DNA from: Plasmodium malariae
Taxonomy: Eukaryota > Apicomplexa > Aconoidasida > Haemosporida > Plasmodiidae
Length of the DNA stretch: 64,000 nucleotides
Reading direction: 5' to 3'
Assembly (NCBI RefSeq): GCF_900090045.1
Contig: NC_041777.1
Coordinates: 799,501 to 863,500 of the forward strand
The notes under the pieces were generated by a model. The model was not told where the DNA came from and searched no databases. It saw nothing but the letters and a program-made list of their open reading frames with translations. Both the position numbers and the translations under genes were made by a program. Shown here one piece after another: positions 44,066 to 55,220 of this stretch (position 1 is the stretch's first letter; every line of letters begins with the position of its first letter).

Positions 44066-45100
44066 TCACATTAACAACTTCAAAAGGTCAGGCGAAATTG
44101 CGCTGTCTTTATTTTTACTATTTCGTTCATTTATACTATTTCGTTCATTTATACTGTTTCGTTCATTTTTACTGTTTCGTTCATTTATACTGTTTCGTTC
44201 ATTTATACTGTTTCGTTCATTTTTACTGTTTCGTTCATTTATACTGTTTCGTTCATTTATACTGTTTCGTTCATTTTTGCCATTTATTTTATTTTTTTTT
44301 TTATTTTCCTCGTCCGCCAATAGCTGTTCTTTTGCGGCCTCTCTCGTCTCATATGCTCCAGCTGTCCATTGATCTTCTTTTATAGTTACAAAGTTTAATC
44401 TGTTCATGCTCTTTTTGAGGTATATATATTTTTTCTTTTTTTTATCAATCACCCTAGTCCTCCCCACGCTTGCTACTTCTTCGCTGTTATGGACTTTGTC
44501 CGATTCGTTAATTTTTTCTAAATAATCTTCATAAGTTTTGTACATAATTTTTAAAGAATGTTTGAGTTTTTCTTTTCTTGAAATATTTCTATATAACACA
44601 GAAGAGACCAAATTACTCCACGTAAAATGCTTCAAATATTTAATATGCCAAAACTTTTCTCTTAATAAATTTTTTCTCTTTTTTCCTCCAATCATTTGAT
44701 TATTTAATAACCTTTCAACCTTTTTGGCATCTTTTTTATCGAAAAATTCGATGTACCCATCATGATACTTTACTCGTTTGTTACGTGTTTCAGTATTCAC
44801 AATGTTAATCTCTTCATCTTTTATTTTATTTAAATGTATTTTATCAACTGAACCATATTTACTAAAAATTTCTCGAATTTTCGAAACGTTCAAGCCTACA
44901 GGTATATGTGATAGATATACAATTCCTTTTTTGGATTCTTCCTTTTTTTCTCTTTGCCATATGCTGTCGTTGAACTGAAATCTTTCGTCCTCAACAATAT
45001 TGCTGCTTAATCTTGCAAAGTCTTCAACGGCATCTGCTTTTTCAATTACCTCAGCATGGGACTTTTCCGGGTAACGCGTCTTCATTTTACCATCCCGCAC
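44066..45100 (-). CDS. ESF2: Pre-rRNA processing factor ESF2/ABT1
   Basis: ESF2 (ABT1 in animals) is an RRM protein of the small-subunit processome that acts with U3 snoRNP. The 344-residue single-exon protein shows the family signature in order: KGIVYLSHIPVGLNVSKIREIF (RNP2 region), KYGSVDKIHLN, a basic stretch RNKRVKYHDGYIEFFDKKDAKKVE (RNP1 region), LLNNQMIGGKKR, then LLREKFWHIKYLKHFTWSNL, which is highly characteristic. The C-terminus carries a repeat NERNSI/NERNSK (about eight units, 44115-44275). A second in-frame Met lies five codons in (MKTRYPEK), so the exact start is uncertain. Convergent with CSL4, divergent from the PDRG1-like gene. Confidence 0.9.
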   Translation of the reverse strand: MRDGKMKTRYPEKSHAEVIEKADAVEDFARLSSNIVEDERFQFNDSIWQREKKEESKKGIVYLSHIPVGLNVSKIREIFSKYGSVDKIHLNKIKDEEINIVNTETRNKRVKYHDGYIEFFDKKDAKKVERLLNNQMIGGKKRKNLLREKFWHIKYLKHFTWSNLVSSVLYRNISRKEKLKHSLKIMYKTYEDYLEKINESDKVHNSEEVASVGRTRVIDKKKKKYIYLKKSMNRLNFVTIKEDQWTAGAYETREAAKEQLLADEENKKKNKINGKNERNSINERNSINERNSKNERNSINERNSINERNSKNERNSINERNSINERNSKNKDSAISPDLLKLLM

Positions 45101-45329
45101 AACTTCGTTAAGTTAAGCTTCGTCACGTCACGTTACCCTATGTTTTGTTACTATTCGTTTTCGCTTCTTTCTTTTTTTTTTTTTATTTTCTTACATTATC
45201 TTCCCTTTAAATTTTCATTCATTGCACTGTTCGAGAAAAAAAAAGAAGAAAAAATAATATTTCCGAAACGGAAATTATTTCCCTTTTTTTTGGTACTTTT
45301 ATGAGTTTATCTTTTTGTACTACTATTTG

Positions 45330-45510
45330 TTTTTGTATTTGTTTTTGTTTTTGTATTTGTATTTGTATTTGCAATTGCATTTGCATTTGAATTTATATAT
45401 GCAATTATATATGCATTTGTACATGCATTTGTACATGAATTTGTAAATGCATTTGTACATGAATTTGTAAATGCATTTGTTCATGTATTTGTATTTCTAT
45501 TTGTATTTAT
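45330..45510. repeat. ATTTGTACATGC-type tandem repeat
   Basis: Related 6- to 12-base words (TTTGTA, TTTGCA, ATGCATTTGTAC) are repeated over about 180 bases in the divergent spacer. Confidence 0.8.
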
Positions 45511-45693
45511 TTTTCCTTCTCTTTTATTTTATTTTCTTTTATTTTTGATACTTTGAATGCTTACATAAATGTTTATTTAATTTTTACCATTTATTCAATT
45601 TATTAGTCCCGATATTTTTCATTCTTAAAATTTCACTTTAGCACCTTTTGTCATGTTGCTTTTTTTTTGCAACAGCAGTAGAAAAGCGTTTTA

Positions 45694-45785
45694 ATATAAT
45701 GGCAATGCATTCAACTGAATTGAACTTAATTGAACTGAATTGAACTAAATTCAATTAAATTCAATTAAATACATTGCCATTATAT
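45694..45785. repeat. Long inverted repeat / hairpin
   Basis: ATATAATGGCAATG (45694-45707) is perfectly complementary to CATTGCCATTATAT (45772-45785). The 64-base interior is itself nearly self-complementary, with TTGAACT-type words on the left and TTCAATTAAA-type words on the right, so most of the element could fold as one imperfect hairpin. Confidence 0.85.
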
Positions 45786-46201
45786 CATATTACATTCCAT
45801 TCCTCTCAATTGAGTTTTATTTTATTTTATTTTATTTTTTTTTTGGCTATTCAGCTGTTCGAATGGAAAAATAGAGAATTTTTTAAGATGATAATATTCC
45901 TTAAAAATATAAGGTCATTTTTTCTATTACACAAAAGCAATAATCATTTTATTACCAAGCAGTATTAACCTATTTTCCCTTACTATTTTTTTTTTTGCTC
46001 ATTCAAAGAGTAGAGTGCCTTTACAACGCCATTTTTTATTTCCATTTTCGACATTACCGTTCAGGTTGATAAGGAGTGTATATATATATATATATATATG
46101 TACTTATGTATATATGTACTTATATATATATGTATATTTGTATGTATAAATGCCATTGCACATACCTAATTGACCATATCACGTTTTCAAAACTCAAGAG
46201 A

Positions 46202-46831
46202 ATGGAAAATACACAGTATTATAACAGACTTGTGGAGCTAAATTTACTAGCAGAAGGTATTTTTTGTAAAAACAAGCAGCTATTGTTAATCGATAATAAT
46301 TTGAATGGTGTGAGAACAACCAAGGGTGGATATAGGAGAAAGGAAATTACGAAAAATGTCGGGAAACTAAGCACCTACAGTAATTTATTTTTGTCACTAA
46401 ATAAAAGCCAAATTAATGATTATTTAGATAATGTATGGAAAAAAAAAAAAAAAAAAAAATTATGAATATGGGAATAAATTTATGCAAACTGTATTCTATA
46501 TATTCTGACTTGTTCATAAAAATAGCAGTTTTGCACACACGTACCCACAAACAAAAGAAAATAAAAAAAAAAAAAAAAAAAAAAAAACACTGTAAAGCAG
46601 TTTTTTTCACACTTACCTGGTTTTATATATGCATTTGCAACACATATATTTACTTAAATTTTCCACATGCTCGTTCACTTTATTTTGTAAATGTAGGTGG
46701 AGAAACTTCTATCGGAAAAGAGGGACAAAGTAAGAGACAAGCGAAAATTGCTCATTAATGAACTGGTAAAGCTAAACCCGAGTGTGACTGAAATACCCCT
46801 AGAGGAAGCTAAGTTTTTACTAAGACATTAA
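46202..46831 (+). CDS. PDRG1-like (prefoldin-type) protein
   Basis: PDRG1-type proteins are small beta-prefoldin-like subunits of the R2TP/prefoldin-like chaperone assembly. Exons 46202-46432 and 46697-46831 join in phase 0 (DYLDN then VEKLLSEKRD), giving 121 residues. Visible: an N-terminal helix (MENTQYYNRLVELNLLAEGIF), the block KNKQLLLIDNNLNGVRT (family: KQ...D..RN..RE), then a central region and a C-terminal charged helix (EKRDKVRDKRKLLINELVKLN). Length and helix-hairpin-helix layout suit PDRG1 (133 in human). Similarity is weak and by eye. The donor GTATGG is followed by an A17 run; without splicing the frame runs into poly-Lys. Confidence 0.6.
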
Positions 46832-47427
46832 ATTGTTTATTTTTGATCATGGTTTTTGTATAATATATTTAGGCACATTCTAAAGAAGATACGGATGGGC
46901 ATAATTTTCGTTTTTCAACAAGCGAATTCAAAGAAAAAAAGAAAAAAATAAAGAAAAGAAAAGAAAGAAAAGAAAGAAAAGAAAAGAAAAAAAAGAAAAG
47001 AAAGAAAAGAAAAGAAAAAAAAGAAAAGAAAGAAAAACTCTGAAAAAGTAAAACAGTAACAAAGATATAAAACAACATTGCGTAAAATGGGGTTACGCAA
47101 AACGACGAACAAGGGACAATTATGAGATAGTGAATTTTGTTAAAATGAAGTAAAGCTGTAATTTGTAATTTCTCAATTTATTTTAAATGATATATTTAAA
47201 GAATGAAAGAATGTTTACATATATGTACAATGTATTCTATGTGTACAATATGTTATTATGTATTTCCGGAATTTGTTTCCTCCGGTGGTGTAATTTAAAC
47301 TACTTCATTTTTGGTATTAATTCTTACTTCAATATTTACTTCAGTTTTTGCTTCAGTTTTAGCATTAATTTTTTTTTTTTTCATTTCATAAATCGGCTCT
47401 TCGCTGCATTACGAAAGGGAATAAAAC
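46832..47427. other. Convergent spacer with AAAGAAAAG repeats
   Basis: Contains AAAGAAAAGA tandem words (46930-47040), whose complementary strand gives Phe/Ser/Leu shadow frames, and a T-run near 47368-47381. No gene seen. Confidence 0.7.
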
Positions 47428-48010
47428 CTAAGTTTCACGTTCATTGTTTGCCTTATAAGATTCTTTGTTTTCAGTAACCCAATATTTTGTATCATCGTCC
47501 TGATAAAAAATAATTTTTTTATCAGAGTTGTTTTTTAAACATTTTCTCTTCATATTTTTATACTTCTCTTCCATTTTACATGTTGGGTATTCTGTCATAT
47601 AAAATTCGCGCATTTTATTATAATTCTGTATGTAACACTCGTCATTTTGAATATCATACCTACAATGTTAAATGGGCAAACAGTGAGACAAAATAAGTGA
47701 AAATGGTATAGGAACGTACAGCAAAAAGTTAATGAGAGGAATAATGTCAAAAAGGGAAAAAAAAAAAAAAAGAATGTTACAAGCAGAGATTAATTCATAT
47801 GGTTTTAGACACATATATAAACGTGCACAAGTGCATGCATACGTACATGCCTACGTACATGTGTACTTAAATACACTCCGTAAAAACATTTTATATTATA
47901 TGACACAAATGTCAAATTGCTTACCATCCGGACACATGAACTTTAGGGTTGTAACATCGGGTTCTTGCATAGTCTGAATACGCGTCCTTGAATTTATTAA
48001 GCCTCGACAT
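47428..48010 (-). CDS. Conserved-looking two-exon protein, 105 residues
   Basis: Exon 1 is 48010-47925 (MSRLNKFKDAYSDYARTRC, then YNPKVHVSG) with a GTAAGC donor; exon 2 is 47659-47428 after TTGTAG. They join in phase 2 at a Trp codon (SGWYDIQNDE). Composition is aromatic- and Cys-containing (cysteines in TRCYN, DECYI, YPTCK, RKCLK) with no membrane helix or signal peptide. The cysteine spacing does not fit twin CX9C. I do not recognise it. About 500 bp upstream a short open segment ends at a strong donor (CCGTAAG/GTAAGC near 48532), which could be a 5' UTR exon. Confidence 0.68.
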
Positions 48011-48154
48011 TTTTCGGAAAACTTTAGAAAATATATAGCACTATATTGATTTAGTTATGTCCATATGTAAGGGGTTCTCGCAAAAATTATGATCACCTGT
48101 ACTATTTTTAAGAGGAAAAACTGTTTTGTTTTTTAAAAAGACGAGCGGAAGAAA

Positions 48155-48194
<40 letters not shown>

Positions 48195-48944
48195 AATTTC
48201 CAGTTACATTAAGAAAAAGCGCACATTACGACTTTTATCACCTTCGTCCCGAGGGTAGTATGTTATGTTATACCTTTTTAGCAGGGTAATAGGACAGTTG
48301 TTTTTATTTTGTATAATTCGTTTATTTTGTTTGTTTTGTTTGTAATTTTTTTTTTTTTTTTTTGTTTATATTGCTTATTTTGTGTATTTTATTTTATTTT
48401 TTTATCTGTTCATTTTGCTTATTTCATTTATTTTGTTATACTGTGTTATATTGTACTGAATTATATTGTACTGTATTATACTGTGTCATGTATTTTTTTT
48501 TTTGATGTTTATTTTTCCTTTTAATGCATGGCTTACCTTACGGCAATAAATAGCTAAACTATTTGAGGAATATAATTCAGACTGCCTTATGTGCACATGT
48601 ATATATTAATAATGTCTACAATTTTTATATGGTACTTGTAAGTTTTGTAGAAAATAATTCTAGTAATCATTTTGTAAAACCCAAATAATGGTAAACAATA
48701 TGGTGCAAATAAAACGATATTTTTGCAATTCTAGTTCACAAGAACTGTTCTAGTAAATTTTTGTACCATCTTATGCACCTTTTTTTTTTTTTATATGACA
48801 TGTTCATACTTTATTTTAATTTTTTTTTTTTTTTTCAGCGCGTTTATGTGTACCTTCTAAGATTAAGTGAATTAAAAAAAAAAAAAAAAAAAAAAAATAT
48901 GAACAAAAAATATACATTGTATATGCATTAAATACACACACACA

Positions 48945-49001
<57 letters not shown>

Positions 49002-50412
49002 GTAAACATATTTATGTAGGGGGGGAAAATAAAAAGTGTAAGATGGAAAAACGTCAAATGAAATGTCTATAATCATTTATGCAATACCAGTTATTACTAT
49101 TTCGTGAAAATACGTATATGTACAGATAGCCCATTGTCATGAAAATCTGCTATAAAGTAAGGGTCTCTTGTACAAAATAAGTGTATTCCTTTTTATCTAT
49201 TTTGGAAATCCGCATCCTGTTTTATTTCATAAGTGGTGCCATGTTGCATCCATATTCATGTGTATATCTCATTTCGTGTTGTAATGTAAATGTACTATAC
49301 TGTACTGTGTTATATTTATTTATTTATTTTATTTACTTTTTTTTTTTTTTTTAACCTTAACCGTTCATGCAAAAAAAAAAAAAAAAAAAAAAAAAAGGGA
49401 TGCAAATTAAAAGGGCTTTTAAATTGAGTTTATTGTGAGAGTATTCATTTTGAGTAACTTTAACACGAAACAGTAAAAAATGACACATTTGAGAATGTGG
49501 AGTTAGTAACGTGCACACATTAAAAAAAATGAAAAAAGCGTAAAATAAGCCAAAAATATATTCAACATAAATACATAGTAAATGATAAATAATTGCAGAA
49601 TAAACGCTAAGTAAAACTCTACAAATTACAAGCACATCGTCGTATAGGACAACTGTATAAACGTAGATATATATTTGAATACTCATAAATAAATGCGCAT
49701 ATATATTTAAAAATAAAAAAAAAAATTAAACGACTTCAAACATGAAATAGAAATGGCTTTTTTTCTAAACAAAAAATAAGATAAAAGAAAAAAGGAAAAA
49801 GAAAAAAAAAAAAAAACAAAAAGAAATTTCTGAAAAAGAAGAAAACGATAGTTTCACAAAAATTAACATTTTAAGGAGCAACAAGATTTACGAAAAAACC
49901 CTAGGTAGTGGATTAACCCTGAACATTTTCGAAAAAGAAGCAAAAAGTATAAATTCTTAAGAAAAAAATAAAAAATATATATACATATTCACGCTTGCAT
50001 GTGTAGTAAAAGCCAAATCTGCATCAGTGGGGAATAATTAAAAATAAGGAAAAAAAAATCCAAATAAATAGGCCATTTTTTAAAGGATAAAAATACAACG
50101 AAACACAAATACTAGTCAGGATATAGTAGTGCCGTTATATAAATGCATAGTACTTAGGACAAAAAAGGGGGAAAAACAAGGAACCTAGTCAGTACTTAAA
50201 CATAACGACACTGCATATTTTTACCTTACAAGTTAAGAAGCTGTTGAGGGAGAGCACATCCCAGGAAGAAGTTATCCACGAATGTACACACGCATACGCT
50301 AATACGTGCATTAATACAAATATAAATATATATAAATAACCCCAAACGTACATTCATTTGAAGCCGCCCCGACCGCGCATGTACGTATATGCACTGAAAA
50401 AACAGCCAAAAA
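48011..50412. other. Divergent spacer upstream of the Rieske oxidoreductase
   Basis: About 2.4 kb: (AT)n at 48158-48191 and 48948-48995, long T/A runs at 48345-48363, 48780-48835, 48872-48897 and 49370-49396, TTTTGTTT words near 48310-48345. A possible minus-strand 5' exon with a strong donor lies near 48532-48580. Nothing else coding is supported. Confidence 0.6.
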
Positions 50413-52359
50413 ATGAAAAAATTCCTATGTATACATGATAAGCTAAGGAGCGTATTGAACCGTGTGGGAAGAGTGAACAACAGAGTAGCAACATATAACA
50501 CAAAAACTTATTTTTCTTTCTATTTGCCCCCCCAAAATAGAAGAATAAGCTCTATACCAGGAGAATACATAAATAAAAAAAGAGTGTTTTCAAATAATTA
50601 CAATATTTTTTTATTTATTTCTTTATTGTGTGCACCTCCAAGTTTACTATTGCATAAGAAGTTTAACAGTGTGAACAACAAAATGGCTAGCTGTACAAGT
50701 TTAGAAAAGGTATATTTAATAAGTAAAGACGAAATGAAGAGCGGAGAAATGAGAGAAATAAAAGTGCATGATGAAAAAGATACTGTGTTATTGGTAAATA
50801 TTAATGATAAGTATTATTGCTTAGGACCGAAATGCCCCCACTATAGTGCTCCCCTAAAGATGGGTGTATTAACAAAAGAATATGTTACTTGTCCATGGCA
50901 TGATGCAAAATTTGATATAAAAACAGGTGAATGTATTAATGGTCCCTCGTTTGATGATATTCCAAAATATGAAGTGGTTGTTGAGAATAATAAAGTGTAT
51001 GCTTATTTACCTAGTTCATTAGAAATATTTGAAAAAAAAAAAAAAAAAACCTGTACATGTAAGGATAAATGTGAAAATAAAACAATTTTAATAGTGGGTG
51101 GTGGAGCAGCAACATTAGGTGCATTGGAAACATTTTACCAATTGGGGTATAGCGGAAAGTTGATAGTTTGTAGTAAGGATTCATACAAACCTTATGATAG
51201 ACCAACTTTATCAAAGAGCTTATCAAATTGTAGCACAGGAAATGAATTATATGAGCAAATTAAATTAAAAGAAGAGGAATATTATAACAACGATAATATA
51301 ATATACATGCATGATACATATGTTGAAAAAATTGATGAAGAAAAAAAAAAAGCATATTTAAATAATGGAAAAGAAATAAAATACGACAAAATTCTTATAA
51401 CTAGTGGGCTGTCACCCTCCCCTTCTCCTTCTTCATTGAAGAAAGATGTTGTATATCCAGAAAACTTGTTTACTTTACACAATTTGGATGATAATATGAA
51501 AATTTCTTCCTATGCAAAGGAAGGGAGTAAATGTGTCATTGTGGGATCATCATTTATTGCATGTGAAATGTCGTCAACATTAAAAAAAAAAAACGTACAT
51601 GTAACGATGGTATCAAAAAATGAAGTGCCGTTTTATGATGCCTTTGGTGAAAAAATAGGAAATACAGTACTTGATATTTTAAAAGAAAAAAATGTAAACT
51701 TTTATGGAGGTGTATATCCAACAGAATATATTATAGACACTAGTTTTTTGAAAATAAAAAATGGGAAAAAAAAACGTATTCATGGAATAAGGTTAAATAA
51801 TGGTGAAGTGTTGAGTTGTGATTATGTTATTGAAGCATTAGGATGTAAACCGAACTCTGAATTTTTGGAAAAAAAATTTAAAAATGAAAAAAATTTTATC
51901 CTAGTTGATAAACATTTTAAGGTAAATAATTCGAATGACATGTATGCAGCAGGAGATGTGTGTGTCTTTCCTTACTTTGTTACAGGAGATTTAATAAATA
52001 TCTGTCATTGGAATGTTGCTATTCAGCAAGGAAGAATAGCAGCACATAATATGCTTAGTGATCAAAAGAAAGAGTTTAATTTTATACCCTTTTTTAATAC
52101 AAATATTTTCGGAAAAAATTTCCGCTATTCGGGGTATGTAAAAAATTATGACAAAGTCATATTTGAAGGGGATATATCAAAGCATAACTTTATAGCATAT
52201 TTTGTTAAAAATGATAAAGTTGCATCAATTTTGACTCTTGGAAATAACAAAATGCCTTCACTCAATGAGTGTTTATCAAAAAATAAAATTCCAAAGGTTT
52301 ACGAATTGGAGGGAGGGTTGAAAAATAGTGACAGTATGATTGCTTCTCTTAAGGTGTGA
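50413..52359 (+). CDS. Rieske [2Fe-2S] / FAD-NAD oxidoreductase (AIF/ferredoxin-reductase-like)
   Basis: Resembles AIFM3-type proteins: an N-terminal Rieske domain fused to a pyridine-nucleotide disulfide oxidoreductase. In 648 residues: a basic, Asn-rich leader with a hydrophobic segment (NIFLFISLLCAPPSLLL, about 64-80) that could serve targeting; the Rieske ligands Cys141-Pro-His143 and Cys160-Pro-Trp-His163; a poly-Lys/Cys linker near 208-220; FAD-binding ILIVGGGAATLGALE near 226; the catalytic-domain segment DRPTLSKSL; NAD-binding VIVGSSFIACE near 374; and the second FAD motif YAAGDVCVFP near 511. All cofactor motifs look intact. The P. falciparum counterpart is, from memory, called ferredoxin-reductase-like protein. 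Physiological substrate is unknown. An internal Met at 91 just before the Rieske domain might start a cytosolic form. Confidence 0.88.
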   Translation: MKKFLCIHDKLRSVLNRVGRVNNRVATYNTKTYFSFYLPPQNRRISSIPGEYINKKRVFSNNYNIFLFISLLCAPPSLLLHKKFNSVNNKMASCTSLEKVYLISKDEMKSGEMREIKVHDEKDTVLLVNINDKYYCLGPKCPHYSAPLKMGVLTKEYVTCPWHDAKFDIKTGECINGPSFDDIPKYEVVVENNKVYAYLPSSLEIFEKKKKKTCTCKDKCENKTILIVGGGAATLGALETFYQLGYSGKLIVCSKDSYKPYDRPTLSKSLSNCSTGNELYEQIKLKEEEYYNNDNIIYMHDTYVEKIDEEKKKAYLNNGKEIKYDKILITSGLSPSPSPSSLKKDVVYPENLFTLHNLDDNMKISSYAKEGSKCVIVGSSFIACEMSSTLKKKNVHVTMVSKNEVPFYDAFGEKIGNTVLDILKEKNVNFYGGVYPTEYIIDTSFLKIKNGKKKRIHGIRLNNGEVLSCDYVIEALGCKPNSEFLEKKFKNEKNFILVDKHFKVNNSNDMYAAGDVCVFPYFVTGDLINICHWNVAIQQGRIAAHNMLSDQKKEFNFIPFFNTNIFGKNFRYSGYVKNYDKVIFEGDISKHNFIAYFVKNDKVASILTLGNNKMPSLNECLSKNKIPKVYELEGGLKNSDSMIASLKV

Positions 52360-52649
52360 GGTATATTTAAAAAAAAAAAAAAAAAAATTAGCACGTGGGG
52401 AGTGGTATACACATGTACATGTGTGTGTATATATATATATATTTATATATATAAATTTTTTTTTTTTTTTTTTTTTTTTTTTCGAGCTAAAATGAGAAGA
52501 AATTTAACGAATTTTATGCACATGCAAAGAAGAATTAAACTACTGTGTTAAGATTGGTCCAGTGAAGGGATAAGGGAAAACAAGAGGTGGCACGGTCGCA
52601 CAACACGCTGGTGTTTAAAGAGTTAACACATAAATATGTTTATATAAAT

Positions 52650-52915
52650 GTACATGTATGTGTATGTATGTGTGTGTATGTATGTGTGTGTATGTATGTG
52701 TGTGTATGTATGTGTGTGTATGTATGTGTATGTATGTGTGTGTTTGTGTGTATGTATGTGTGTGTATGTATGTTTATGTATGTATGTGTATGTATGTGTA
52801 TGTATGTGTATGTGTGTATGTATGTATATGTATGTGTGTGTATGTATGTGTGTGTATGTATGTATGTGTGTGTATGTATGTGTGTGTATGTATGTATGTG
52901 TGCGTATGTATGTGG
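52650..52915. repeat. TGTATGTGTG satellite
   Basis: About 265 bases of TGTATGTG and TGTATGTA words. All frames on both strands stay open (Cys/Val/Met/Tyr and Thr/His/Ile strings); none is believed coding. Confidence 0.92.
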
Positions 52916-53640
52916 ATCCGAAGACGAAAATGGAAAAATTCTTTCCTGCTTATGTTTAGTGAGAAGCTGTAGAAAATTACGAAGCATATTGTTGTTAAGA
53001 AGCCCTTAACTTCGTTCCCATTTTGTAGACATTTTAGAACTATGTGAAAACCTATGGGGCGTATGTGTGTACGGATGTGCAGACTTTTTTGATTTTTATT
53101 TTATGAATACAACATTCCTTCGCTTCTTATCGAAGAGATATATACCCTCTTAGCTACATGATATAGCAAATTATATGGAAAAGAGCCCATACTTTTAACC
53201 TTTATGTTGTATTATTTTAGTATATATTTCCCCATCTTTTAAATTTTAAGGATCATTATGGTTTACCTTTTAAAAGTTTCAGTGGAACGAGATGGATAAA
53301 AAAGGAAAAACACCAAAAAAATTAAATTAAAAAATAAAAATTAAAGTTAACGTTTAAGTATTATCAATTAAAAGTAAAATAATATCAATTATAAGTATTG
53401 TAAATTAAAATGTGAACACTATTTAACATTAAAGATCAAGAATAAAAAATATGAATATATCCCTCTTGTAACATGCTTTCAAAGTGGTATACCCTTTTCC
53501 TTTCCGCATTATATTCTTTTTTCCATTTTTTTTTTTTTTCTTTTTTTTTTTTTATATATCTCGTAATATTGGCAGTTGATTTCCCATATGTTGCATCTTC
53601 GCCCATTGGATTTTGTAGCGATTGTTATTTTATTTATCTT

Positions 53641-53890
53641 TTTTCATTTTTACTTTTATTCTTTTTTAAGTTTTTCTTTCCTATTTTTATTCTTATTTTT
53701 TTTTTCATTTTTACTTTTATTCTTTTTTAAGTTTTTCTTTCCTATTTTTATTCTTATTTTTTTTTTCATTTTTACTTTTATTCTTTTTTAAGTTTTTCTT
53801 TCCTATTTTTATTCTTATTTTTTTTTTATTTTTACTTTTATTCTTTTTTAAGCTTTTCTTTCCTATTTTTATTCTTATTTTTTTTTTTAT
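53641..53890. repeat. 61-bp T-rich tandem repeat, four copies
   Basis: Four copies in 61-base register, each with TTTTTACTTTTATTC, then TTTTTTAAGTTTTTC, then CCTATTTTTATTC. Differences are few and mainly T-run length. A shorter TTTTTTCATTTTTATT repeat follows to about 54015. Confidence 0.9.
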
Positions 53891-54269
53891 TTTTATTTTT
53901 TTTCACTTTTATTTTTTTTCATTTTTATTTTTTTTCACTTTTATTTTTTTTCATTTTTATTTTTTTTCATTTTTATTGTTTTTCTTTTTTATTTTTTTTC
54001 ATTTTTATTCTTATTTTTTACTTTTTCTTCCATTCGTCGAGCAACGTATGCTGATTAACTTTCGACTCTTCGCTTTCCCAGTTGCCTAGCTTGAGTGTTT
54101 TTAAAATAATAACTATATATATTACTTTAATGTTTTTTTTCCCTTTTCTTTTATTTCATCCTTTTTACACCTGATTCCTCCCCATTTTTGCAAAAATAAA
54201 AAAGGGATAAGCGATTTATTGTGTTGTATTTTCTATTATTTTTATTTTGTCGTTATCGTTTCAGTATCG

Positions 54270-54455
54270 TTATCATCACATTATCGTTACATTATCGTTA
54301 TCATTATCGTTACATTATCGTTACATTATCGTTACATTATCGTTACATTATCGTTATCATTATCGTTACATTATCGTTATCATTATCGTTATCATTATCG
54401 TTACATTATCGTTATCATTATCGTTATCATTATCGTTACATTATCGTTATCATTT
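54270..54455. repeat. TATCGTTACAT / TATCGTTATCAT repeat
   Basis: About 16 units of 11 or 12 bases alternate between ATTATCGTTAC and ATTATCGTTATC. The mixed period keeps several plus-strand frames open as shadows. Confidence 0.9.
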
Positions 54456-55119
54456 TTGTGTTATATATATTATACATTTTCACTATATTTTTTTTGTTTT
54501 ATTTTCCGTTAGCGCGGAAAGTTTATGGGGCGTACAGTACATATGTTACACGTACCGAATCGACTTTCGCTTTTTGAGTTAATGCCAGTTGGGTTGACAT
54601 TCTTAAATAATTTTTCCTTCTCTTTTGTGTGAATTGCTATAATTGTTATGCTTAGTCCACTTTGTTTTAGTAGCTTGTTTTTTTCTGCTTATTTGGTAAC
54701 GTAACCTGGCTTGAAGTATAAAGTACGGAGGGGAAAAGGCAAAATGCCAAGAAGAGAAAATAAGAAGAATGAAGCGAAACCATAAATAACTGCAATTGTT
54801 TTTGTGAATATTGCAAAGAGAGATGTTTCGTATGATCATTTTATATACCTCTTAACCATGTAGCGAAAAAAAAAAAAAAAAAAAATGTCATATGCAACAT
54901 GCCCAATTACTTGTGTAAACATAAATCAAAATCAGAAAGAAGGTAACCATTAAAATTGAAAAAAAAAAAAAAAAAAAAAAAAATAAAAAAAAAAAAAAAA
55001 TAAAAAAATAAAATAAAATAAAAAAATAAAATAAAATAAAAAAATAAGAGAAGATTACAACTACTATGGAAAGTAGTGAATATTTATTTATATGTTGATG
55101 ATATTCGTATGTTTGGACT

Positions 55120-55153
<34 letters not shown>

Positions 55154-55220
55154 CTGAGTATTATTCTATCTGATATCCATTTAGACTGTTGACTTTAATC
55201 TCGTCCCCTTTGTAGACCTA

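Larger units (their letters stand above)
45101..46201. other. Divergent ESF2 - PDRG1-like spacer
   Basis: Should hold both promoters. It contains TTTGTATTTG/ATGCATTTGTACATG tandem words (45330-45500), a long hairpin (45694-45785), TTTTA tandem near 45812-45845 and (AT)n at 46079-46100. No gene seen. Confidence 0.65.
52360..55220. other. Repeat-rich spacer
   Basis: About 2.9 kb with T/A runs at 52370-52387, 52458-52482, 54868-54884, 54959-55045 and 55122-55153, and three tandem arrays listed separately. Segments at 52910-53010 (open in two frames and on the minus strand, MLRNFLQLLTKHKQE) and a possible minus-strand donor near 53263 might be remains of an unresolved small gene, but I could not build a model. 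Confidence 0.55.

Noticed and set aside
49895..49921. AACCCTA and AACCCTGAA words resembling Plasmodium telomere repeats
   Set aside because: Only isolated single words, not tandem; the region is internal to a conserved gene block.
52587..53009. 100- to 140-codon Cys/Val/Met/Tyr frames on both strands
   Set aside because: TGTATGTG satellite; open in all frames without any domain. The unique tail at 52915-53010 could not be joined to other exons.
54742..54786. Thirteen-codon plus-strand frame MPRRENKKNEAKP
   Set aside because: Too short, with no splice signals linking it to other exons.
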